A DNA stretch of 64,000 nt, from the NCBI GenBank assembly GCA_015233155.1, contig JADFYG010000001.1:1-64000 (forward strand). Reading direction: 5' to 3'. The number at the start of each line of letters is the position of its first letter. The first letter of the stretch is position 1. Position numbers and translations under genes: made by a program. This document shows, piece after piece, positions 36,432 to 43,417 of the stretch. This DNA is from Candidatus Rifleibacteriota bacterium (GTDB taxonomy: Bacteria > Muiribacteriota > Ozemobacteria > Ozemobacterales > Ozemobacteraceae). The notes under the pieces are model-generated. The model saw only the letters and a program-made list of their open reading frames with translations, was not told where the DNA came from and ran no database searches.

Positions 36432-38816
36432 ATGGCCCGTTGTTCAAAATGCTCTCGGGAAATGCCGTTGAGCGGTCGCTGTCCGTTTTGTGAAAAGGCC
36501 GGGGCAACAGGTGGTTTTTCTCTTGGCCGGTTTTCAGGTGCGGGGGGCATCCCGGCGCCTTCAGCAGGAGGAAATCCTGTTCCCGACCCACGATCAGAAG
36601 CCCTCCATGGGCAAGTCCCACCCGCTGGTCAGCCTGGCCAGCGAACGGAGTCGAATATCTCAGAAAGTTCGCCATCATCACCATTGCCGTCTTCCCAGCA
36701 AACAGACGTTACTGCTGCACAGCGCCATTCTTCTGCGCAGTCTTCCGCTCCGGCAACCCCCGGATCCATTCTGTCAGGGCTTCGCGCTAAAATAACCGGA
36801 GGCGATTCCGGAAACGTTGGCAGTATAAAAACGAGCAGTGAAGCTTCTATTCGGCCTCCGGTAATCTCAGCAGCACCAGCGAATATCTCAACGGGCGATG
36901 TAACTCAACAACAACCCGTTAGAGTGAATACTGAACCACACGTTCAGACGGTCGAGCCGAGTATTTCCATACCTGCGGGCGTGGGGAGCACCAGAATTAA
37001 CGGGCCTGTGACAGATTCTGAACAAGTCGTTCCAGCCCCTGCCTCCGCACAAAAAATAGCTCTCCCCAAAAAACCGGCACCGGTTGTAAGAGAAGCCCCG
37101 TCTTTAAATACTCCGGCTACCGACGCGGTCGATATGGCTATCTCACCCGCCTTCGCGGGAGTGAAAAGCCGCCAGACCGCGAAGTCTGAAGATGTTTCTC
37201 CTGGTAACAGGAATCCAGATGGCGCTTCCCTTCATTCATCGAGTGGTTTCGGCGACGAGGAAATGGAATGTTCTGTTCTGTCCGGATTGCTGAATGATAA
37301 TTACATTCTCGAACAGGCCACGAGCAAAGGGTTGATCGTCGAGATGTTTTCTACACGGTATTCCAGAGGATTGTGTAAAGCGATCATTGCGTTGCGCGAG
37401 GACAATCGCGAAAACAGTCTTATCGATAAAATAATCATAAAGAGCAAGCTGCAACAGCAAGGGGCATTTGACGGACCTATGCAGGGTTTCCTGAATCGGG
37501 TCATGGCGCAGCCGTCACCATCGCTTGATCAGGTATTGCACTATCTGGAACTTCTCAAGGACCAGGGGCTCAAACGAAAACTGAGGGAAATCAGCGACCA
37601 GGTCGTCCGATTCATTGATGTTCCTGATCCTGATCATCAGGTCAGTATAGAAAATTTTGCAAACGGCGTAATCGCGGAATTGCGCGATGTGCAAAAGGCG
37701 AAAACTACCAAGCGTATCAACCTTGTTAAGGAAGAGATGCGCGAAATCATGAAGGATATCGATGATCGTGAAATCAAGGGAGAAATCGAGATCATCGGCT
37801 ATTCGTTCGAGCCGTTTCACTACCTGAATGTTGCAATTTCCGGGTTTCGCAAAGGTTTCATGTATGCCATTGCGGGAGCGCCGCGTCGCGGCAAAACCAC
37901 ATTCACGCTGGAGCTTGCAACCGCCGTTGCCACCAACTGCAAAATCCCGGTACTGTTTTTCACTTATGAACAGACGAAGAAAAACCTGACATATCGTTTG
38001 CTGGCCAAGGAAAGTCGTCTCAATCCGGATTCGCTGCAGCGCAAAAAAGTGCGGTCAGACATGATAATGGATGCCAAATTTATGGGCGGCTGGAAAAGAA
38101 TGCAATCATATATGGATTATTTTTATATCGTTGAGGCAACGAAGGCAGACACGATAGATCGCATTCGCTCATACGCCTATAATGTCATGCAGGATTTCAA
38201 CACAAACGATGTCATGATTTTTATTGACTACATCCAGAAAATGCCGCTTTCAAAAAATTACACTGATGAAAAATTCAAGGTCGAGGAGATCTCAACGGAG
38301 CTGAAAGCTCTCTGCATTGAATTGAACAACCCAATCATGACAATCAGTTCGCTTTCAAAAGAAGGTTGTATGATCGATGCCACTGCGAATGCGGAACGGC
38401 CAACCATGTACCATTGCAAGGGTTCCGGAGACCTTGAATACGATCTCGACTGCGCAATGATTCAGGCGAAAGATTGGGGTGACACGAAAGAGCTGCATCA
38501 GCAACTCATGCAGAAAGCGGAGGAAACCGGCAAGGATCCGACCCGCGTTCCCAAGGTTGATGTCGTGAACCTGTATCTCGACAAAAACCGCGACGCCCCG
38601 GAAGGCATATATTCCACCATGCAGTATTTGTTCTTCATTGAAGACAACAAGTTCATCGAACTGGGACCCAAATATGATGACGACCGATTCCGTTACAGCA
38701 AGATAGAACAGCTTGTCTCAGATCTCATAGAACGCAACTTCATAATTTTTCATGAGCGCCAAAAAGACTACACCCAACAAAAAGGTCGTGTCTCGATCAA
38801 GCTCAAGAACGCATAG
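36432..38816 (+). CDS. Zinc-ribbon DnaB-like helicase/ATPase
   Basis: Protein of 794 residues. Residues 1-22 are a zinc ribbon (Cys4, Cys7, Cys17, Cys20). Residues ~25-270 are a low-complexity Ser/Pro/Ala-rich linker. A DnaB N-terminal-like helical domain (~275-430) follows, then a RecA-type core (~445-750) with Walker A GAPRRGKTT (Lys488), the H1a-like FFTYEQTKKNL, the H2-like FIDYIQKMP and the H4-like LDKNRDAPEG. These match DnaB in order, but the sensor loop ISSLSKEGCM departs from the usual ISQLNR. AAAGGAGA precedes the ATG. Normal replicative DnaB is ~450 residues with no zinc ribbon, so this is either a specialised paralog or a highly modified helicase. The zinc ribbon resembles that of the HEAT protein at 2821. 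Confidence 0.85.
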   Translation: MARCSKCSREMPLSGRCPFCEKAGATGGFSLGRFSGAGGIPAPSAGGNPVPDPRSEALHGQVPPAGQPGQRTESNISESSPSSPLPSSQQTDVTAAQRHSSAQSSAPATPGSILSGLRAKITGGDSGNVGSIKTSSEASIRPPVISAAPANISTGDVTQQQPVRVNTEPHVQTVEPSISIPAGVGSTRINGPVTDSEQVVPAPASAQKIALPKKPAPVVREAPSLNTPATDAVDMAISPAFAGVKSRQTAKSEDVSPGNRNPDGASLHSSSGFGDEEMECSVLSGLLNDNYILEQATSKGLIVEMFSTRYSRGLCKAIIALREDNRENSLIDKIIIKSKLQQQGAFDGPMQGFLNRVMAQPSPSLDQVLHYLELLKDQGLKRKLREISDQVVRFIDVPDPDHQVSIENFANGVIAELRDVQKAKTTKRINLVKEEMREIMKDIDDREIKGEIEIIGYSFEPFHYLNVAISGFRKGFMYAIAGAPRRGKTTFTLELATAVATNCKIPVLFFTYEQTKKNLTYRLLAKESRLNPDSLQRKKVRSDMIMDAKFMGGWKRMQSYMDYFYIVEATKADTIDRIRSYAYNVMQDFNTNDVMIFIDYIQKMPLSKNYTDEKFKVEEISTELKALCIELNNPIMTISSLSKEGCMIDATANAERPTMYHCKGSGDLEYDLDCAMIQAKDWGDTKELHQQLMQKAEETGKDPTRVPKVDVVNLYLDKNRDAPEGIYSTMQYLFFIEDNKFIELGPKYDDDRFRYSKIEQLVSDLIERNFIIFHERQKDYTQQKGRVSIKLKNA

Positions 38817-38916
38817 CGGCGATGCAGCCAAAGGAAATACCGCACCAATGATTTTCGACCACAATCGCATTTCGGAAAAAAGTATTTCATTGCAAAATCG
38901 TGTATGTGAAGAGCAT

Positions 38917-40908
38917 ATGCAACATGGTTTTGAGCCACGGAGCTCATCTTCAGGCGCTCTTCCTTCGATTATTCGTTCGGTATTAGCGATTGTTTGCGCG
39001 GTAACGTTCGTTGTTCTGATGGCGGGGTGTTCGGCTGGAAAGTCGGGTTTGTTGACAATAACACCACAACAGTATTTTTACTCGGCTAAGGAGAAACTCG
39101 AAGTCATAGATGAACGTTCCTACGAGATCAAGGATCTGGAGGAGATCATTCGTGTATTCGAAAATGCCGAGAAGGACGCAAAATCGTCTGATATCATGGA
39201 TAAGTCTCGATTGTATCTGACGCTGACGAACACTCTCAAGGCACGCAAGGAATATCGTGGGAATTTGATGAAGGGACAATATCTGGCTAACCGTGCCGAG
39301 CCTTTTTATCAGCTCGACATGAAGCCTATTCAGGAGACGCTTCGCACCGCCAAGAAGTGGCTTCGCGCTTGTGATGCCCAGTTCAAGAGCGACCAGCTCA
39401 AGCCCGATCTCGAATACGTGAAGGGCATGTATTACACAATGAAGATGCTCACCCAGACTGGAAGTGAGCGGAAGGAAAGTCTTTGGACCGCCGTTGGTGC
39501 CTTGCGACGATGCCTTGGTATGGCTCCGGATTACAAAGCCGATTTTCGGCTGTTCGGAAGACCTCAGGGACCGCGCGAAGTTCGAATGCAGCTGATCGAG
39601 ACACTTGCACTCGGCGGCGAGATTGCGGAAGCATACGGCATCGTTTCTGAATATGCCTTCACTCCAACGAATCCGCGACTCGATTATCCGTGGTTGCATC
39701 GAAAGGGTCTGGTATTGGCAATGATGGGCAGACTGCCCGAGGCCGCAGAACTGTTAAGCCATTTCAAGATCGTTTCTCCCCAGGATTACCCTCAGGTAGA
39801 CGAAGCGCTCTGGATCCTGGAAGGAGTCTACGACCGACTCAAGGAGAACACCAATGAGCCGCGATGGGGCACTGAGGCCAAGATCGTTTCCTCGATGTTG
39901 AAAACTTTGAAGGGGCCCTATTCCAAGGATAAATACACGACTGCGTCGCATTTGTTTCCTAAATGGCTTCCTGGCGATGAGACCTTTTTTTCCGGATTGA
40001 TAGCATTTATTGATGGGGATTTCGCAAAGGCCCGTCCTCTCTTTACGCAGTTAAGCAAGCACGGATTATTGTCCCGTGGCAATAGGCTTTCCGCTCGGGT
40101 ATTGACCATGGAGAACGAATTATATGCAGGCCAGGCGGTAACTGATGAAATCCTTGAAGACGTTCTTGGGGTCTCAATCGAGAAGGATCTTACCCCATTA
40201 CTTCGGGAGCGCATAGGTTTTCTTCTGGCACGGTATGTCATGGCCCAGGACACAGACTACAAGAAAGGGAAGCTGGAGGGCGAAGGTCAGACCTTCATCA
40301 AGTCTATCCTTGGTAAGCCCTGGGTCCTTAGACTCACCTTCGAGCGCGGAAAGATGCAGGCATCTGAAGCTCCAGGTGGCGTGAAAAGTGATGGAAAAGA
40401 AAAAAAACGGCGTGACAGACGTCGGAAAAGTGACATCGGAGAAGACGGACTGCGCAAGGAGCTGCGTGATGATTTGCGAATACGTGCCGGCAGTGATTCC
40501 CGAAACGAACTTCCGTTGTTGCCCCCTGTCGGCGGAGTCAAAGAACGTGGACTCAGCCGCGTTTCTCCCATAAGTGACAGTGAAAAAGAGAAAGAATACG
40601 AAAAAAAACTTGATGATGCCAGCCAGGAAGAGTCACCGAAACGTGAACCGGCGTCACTGCTGGTCGAACTGTATGCCAACCACCCGGATGACTGGATAAC
40701 CAGCGCCGATATCCACCTTCTTGCACTTCCGCAAATGAGTCTTATCGGAAAGGGTCACATAGTTGGTCGTGAAGATGAAGGCAAAGGCTGGATTTTCAAA
40801 GGTGAGGACATCGACGAACTGAAGCGTCACACTCGGTATCTGGCGATTTTCGAGTTCGCCAATTCAGACTCCGAGAAATCAATTCAGGGACTGTTGTTCG
40901 ATCTGTAG
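38917..40908 (+). CDS. Large probable lipoprotein with TPR-like helical repeats
   Basis: Protein of about 663 residues. A hydrophobic segment ends in VVLMAGC, a lipobox with Cys38 counting from the ATG at 38917. The frame stays open to an ATG at 38752, inside the DnaB-like gene; an ATG at 38848 has an AAGGA. I prefer 38917 because it gives a lipoprotein signal of normal length, but the start is uncertain. The body is helical, with TPR-like pairs (GEIAEAYGIVSEYAF, GDFAKARPLFTQLSK), then a highly charged Lys/Arg/Glu linker (~485-590) and a small C-terminal domain. No family recognised. It follows the DnaB-like gene closely and is probably co-transcribed, despite different predicted compartments. 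Confidence 0.75.
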   Translation: MQHGFEPRSSSSGALPSIIRSVLAIVCAVTFVVLMAGCSAGKSGLLTITPQQYFYSAKEKLEVIDERSYEIKDLEEIIRVFENAEKDAKSSDIMDKSRLYLTLTNTLKARKEYRGNLMKGQYLANRAEPFYQLDMKPIQETLRTAKKWLRACDAQFKSDQLKPDLEYVKGMYYTMKMLTQTGSERKESLWTAVGALRRCLGMAPDYKADFRLFGRPQGPREVRMQLIETLALGGEIAEAYGIVSEYAFTPTNPRLDYPWLHRKGLVLAMMGRLPEAAELLSHFKIVSPQDYPQVDEALWILEGVYDRLKENTNEPRWGTEAKIVSSMLKTLKGPYSKDKYTTASHLFPKWLPGDETFFSGLIAFIDGDFAKARPLFTQLSKHGLLSRGNRLSARVLTMENELYAGQAVTDEILEDVLGVSIEKDLTPLLRERIGFLLARYVMAQDTDYKKGKLEGEGQTFIKSILGKPWVLRLTFERGKMQASEAPGGVKSDGKEKKRRDRRRKSDIGEDGLRKELRDDLRIRAGSDSRNELPLLPPVGGVKERGLSRVSPISDSEKEKEYEKKLDDASQEESPKREPASLLVELYANHPDDWITSADIHLLALPQMSLIGKGHIVGREDEGKGWIFKGEDIDELKRHTRYLAIFEFANSDSEKSIQGLLFDL

Positions 40909-40959
40909 TGCGCGAAGCCTCACAAACAATCATTTTCATGATAAACCCAGAATTGTTCA

Positions 40960-41050
40960 GGGGGATGGAGTTCCCCTATAGCCGCTTTTTAAGCTGATGA
41001 CTCTTGCAAAATGGCTTCATGCAAGCCACTGTGCAGGAGATTTTTTTTGA
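40960..41050 (+). terminator. Weak terminator candidates before the antiporter gene
   Basis: The 182-base gap after the lipoprotein gene contains a small hairpin (GGGGA / TTCCCC near 40961-40976) followed ten bases later by CTTTTT, and a second short stem (GGCTT / AAGCC near 41013-41027) upstream of an eight-T run at 41041-41048. Either could terminate transcription; both stems are short. Confidence 0.35.
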
Positions 41051-41090
41051 TCCGTTTTTGCGAAGCAAATTATTATGAAAGGGCTATCCC

Positions 41091-42359
41091 TTGGCCTTTA
41101 GTCTGGCAAAAATTCTGCTCTTATCTTTGTTGATGGACTGGGGAATCCGAAAAATACGGCTTCCGGGTTTTATCGGCATTCTTTGTGTTGGCTTCCTGTT
41201 GGGGCCATATTGCGCCGACCAGGTGACCCCGAATCTTTTGTCAATCAGTGCCGACCTTCGCCTCATTGCACTGGTTGTCATTCTTTTGCGAGCGGGCTTT
41301 TCGATTCATCTTCAAACCCTTCATAAATTTGGATTTAGACTGCTTTTGCTTGCGGTAATTCCATCTCTTTTCGAGGCAGTAACCGTTGCTTCAATTGCTC
41401 ATACGTTTTTTTCCTTCTCGTGGAATTCTTCTTTCACCTTGGGATTTATTTTGCCAGCGGTTTCTCCAGCCGTAATAATTCCCTTTATGCTTCAATGCAT
41501 TGAGGAAAAACGAGGTCTTGAAAAGCAGATTCCGCATCTGATTCTTACTGCGGCCTCTCTGGATAATATTTTGAATATTCTGATTTGCAATGTGTTCATT
41601 TCCATGTATGCCCATTCAGATGCCAGTCTGGCTTATCAATTCATAAAGATTCCAGTTGCGCTTTTCAACGGGTTACTCTTGGGCTTATTTGCCGGGGTTA
41701 TTCTGTATAAGGTGTTTGAAGCATATAATCCACGAGCGACCAAGCGAGGTTTGGCCATTCTCGCATTGGCACTTCTTCTTGTAAATCTTGAGCGTGCATC
41801 CGGCCCGGCAACGCCATTCTCCGGGCTTCTTGCCACCATGACAATTGGTTGTATCATCCTCACCTATCGGGAAAAAATAGCTCATGAAATTGCTTCCAAA
41901 CTAAGCAAAATCTGGATCTTTGCGGAAATCATTCTTTTCGCTGTAGTTGGTGCTGAATTTAACCCTACGGTTGCCTTGAATGCTGGTTTGGCCGGTCTCC
42001 TCATCATTTTTGCCGGGGTCTTGGCCAGGTCGATCGGTGTGTGGGTGGCTTTATTCGGCGGGAATCTTGATTCAGGTGAAAAGATGGTGGTTACAGCAGC
42101 TTGGCTCCCGAAGGCCAGCGTTCAAGCTGCTATTGGTGCTGCTCCCCTGGTGGCGATGAAAGCCGCCGGCCTTCCAATCGGCCCGGGGGAAACCATTCTG
42201 GCTCTTGCTACGCTGAGCATTCTTCTGACCGCTCCCATTGGTGCTATTGCCGCGAAGAAAGCAACCGATCTTTGGTTGCATGTTTCCCCACCTCATGAGC
42301 ATCATCAACATTCGCCGGTTCCGACTGACGCATCGGAAAAGCAGGCGGCATCATGTTGA
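41091..42359 (+). CDS. Cation:proton antiporter
   Basis: Integral membrane protein of 422 residues with about 12 hydrophobic helices, of the monovalent cation:proton antiporter superfamily (CPA). Family signs are the RLPGFIGILCVGFLLGP start, the discontinuous helix around LPAVSPAVIIPFML, and GAEFNPTVALNAGLAGLLI with a repeated domain layout. It would exchange Na+ or K+ for protons across the inner membrane; the ion cannot be read. The C-terminal tail is His-rich (PPHEHHQHS). The start is a TTG with AAAGGG seven bases upstream. Its stop overlaps the start of a PAP2 gene remnant as ATGTTGA. Confidence 0.88.
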   Translation: MAFSLAKILLLSLLMDWGIRKIRLPGFIGILCVGFLLGPYCADQVTPNLLSISADLRLIALVVILLRAGFSIHLQTLHKFGFRLLLLAVIPSLFEAVTVASIAHTFFSFSWNSSFTLGFILPAVSPAVIIPFMLQCIEEKRGLEKQIPHLILTAASLDNILNILICNVFISMYAHSDASLAYQFIKIPVALFNGLLLGLFAGVILYKVFEAYNPRATKRGLAILALALLLVNLERASGPATPFSGLLATMTIGCIILTYREKIAHEIASKLSKIWIFAEIILFAVVGAEFNPTVALNAGLAGLLIIFAGVLARSIGVWVALFGGNLDSGEKMVVTAAWLPKASVQAAIGAAPLVAMKAAGLPIGPGETILALATLSILLTAPIGAIAAKKATDLWLHVSPPHEHHQHSPVPTDASEKQAASC

Positions 42360-42439
42360 CATTCGACTTGACTGCATTTCATTACCTGAATGGGGTTTGG
42401 TCCAATACTTTCTTTGATTTCATTAGTCACCTTGCGGGG
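42353..42439 (+). pseudogene. Remnant of a PAP2-type phosphatase gene (5' end only)
   Basis: An ATG overlapping the antiporter stop opens a frame whose first ~29 residues (MLTFDLTAFHYLNGVW, then SNTFFDFISHL) look like the N-terminus of small membrane PAP2 phosphatases, in which an FxxLNG.W..N.FFD pattern begins the first helix. Similarity stops abruptly at about 42440; no later PAP2 motifs (KxxxxxxRP, SGH) are present in any frame. The frame runs on into the glycine-zipper gene, which has its own ribosome-binding site. The overlap with the antiporter suggests the two were once an operon and most of the PAP2 gene was deleted. The family call rests on a short segment. Confidence 0.4.
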
Positions 42440-42447
42440 TACCGGCT

Positions 42448-42476
42448 TTGTCTGTTAAAATTTCAAATATTGATAC
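42448..42476 (+). promoter_or_regulatory. Candidate promoter of the glycine-zipper gene
   Basis: TTGTCT (42448-42453), 17 bases, TGATAC (42471-42476), about 20 bases before the AAGGAGG of the gene at 42503. Both boxes are imperfect. Confidence 0.35.
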
Positions 42477-42502
42477 GAACAATAGTCTCAAGGAGGATAT
42501 CA

Positions 42503-43228
42503 ATGAATATCATGACGATCCGACAGCGTCGTTCAATGAATATGATCCTGGTTCTTTCGATCATAACGAGCTTTTTCATTCTCCCCGCCTCACCCGTGCG
42601 TGCGGGGTTACTTTCGAATGTATGGTCCAGTATGCGTCCTCTTTTGAGTATAGCCGGGCGCATCGGTGGTGCGGTTGCGGGCGCGAGTCTTGCCGCTGGT
42701 TTCTGTCCTCCGGTCGGCATGATTGCGGGTGCGATCGGTGGCTGGATCGTCGGAGGCATGATCACTGACTTTGCTTCCGGCAGTCTGACTAATCTTGCCA
42801 CTCTGGCCGGTGCCGCTGCAGGTGCTATGGCTCTTGGGCCAAGCGTTCTTGGGATGGCCGGAGGATTTCTGTTGGGCGGGTTTCTTGGCAAGACTGCGTT
42901 TGGCCTTATACGAAGTCTTGATTGTAAGTTGACCGGCGGCAGACTCTTCGATCGTGGTGCAAAAAGCAGTGGGACTGCCCTCACTCCAAGTGCCGCAAGT
43001 TCAGTCACGACGACCAATGTTATGCCTGTTACGTCGAATCAATCGAAGACACCTGTGGTTAGCGCGGACCAGGCCATCAGAGATGCACAAGCCAAATATC
43101 AGCAGGCCTATCAGGCATACATTTCAGCCACACAGGGTGGAGACGCGGCAAATATTTCTTCCGCTAATAGTGCCTATTTAAAAGCATACGCTGAATATAA
43201 GGTCATCGTTGGATGTAATCCGAAATAA
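42503..43228 (+). CDS. Exported glycine-zipper protein
   Basis: Protein of 241 residues. The ATG at 42503 has a strong AAGGAGG six bases upstream; the frame is open to 42353, but that part reads as a PAP2 remnant. A signal peptide (MILVLSIITSFFILPASPVRA) precedes a ~100-residue region of small hydrophobic residues with repeated GxxxG patterns (IAGRIGGAVAGASLAAG and GMIAGAIGGWIVGGM), a glycine-zipper membrane domain. The C-terminal ~80 residues are Ser/Thr-rich and then helical (AQAKYQQAYQAYISAT). Glycine-zipper proteins insert in membranes as helix bundles; the specific role is unknown. It ends at a perfect bidirectional terminator. Confidence 0.85.
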   Translation: MNIMTIRQRRSMNMILVLSIITSFFILPASPVRAGLLSNVWSSMRPLLSIAGRIGGAVAGASLAAGFCPPVGMIAGAIGGWIVGGMITDFASGSLTNLATLAGAAAGAMALGPSVLGMAGGFLLGGFLGKTAFGLIRSLDCKLTGGRLFDRGAKSSGTALTPSAASSVTTTNVMPVTSNQSKTPVVSADQAIRDAQAKYQQAYQAYISATQGGDAANISSANSAYLKAYAEYKVIVGCNPK

Positions 43229-43244
43229 GCGGATTTCATCACAA

Positions 43245-43296
43245 AGCTAAAACAGACTGTCGGTCGGAATTTTCCGACCGACAGTCTGTTTTAGCT
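43245..43296. terminator. Bidirectional terminator, perfect 24-base stem
   Basis: Positions 43245-43268 and 43273-43296 are exact complements around a 4-base loop. The outer stem carries AAAA on one side and TTTT on the other, followed by GAAAA, so it can act on both strands. It lies between the convergent glycine-zipper gene and the P-type ATPase gene. Confidence 0.92.
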
Positions 43297-43417
43297 GAAA
43301 ATACAACCACATATAATCAGCTACAGCTGAATGATACCAATCACAAAATATTTGCACGCACCGGACGATCGACCGATCGCCCTTAAGAATCAAATTGCGA
43401 ACGTATTTATGATGGTA

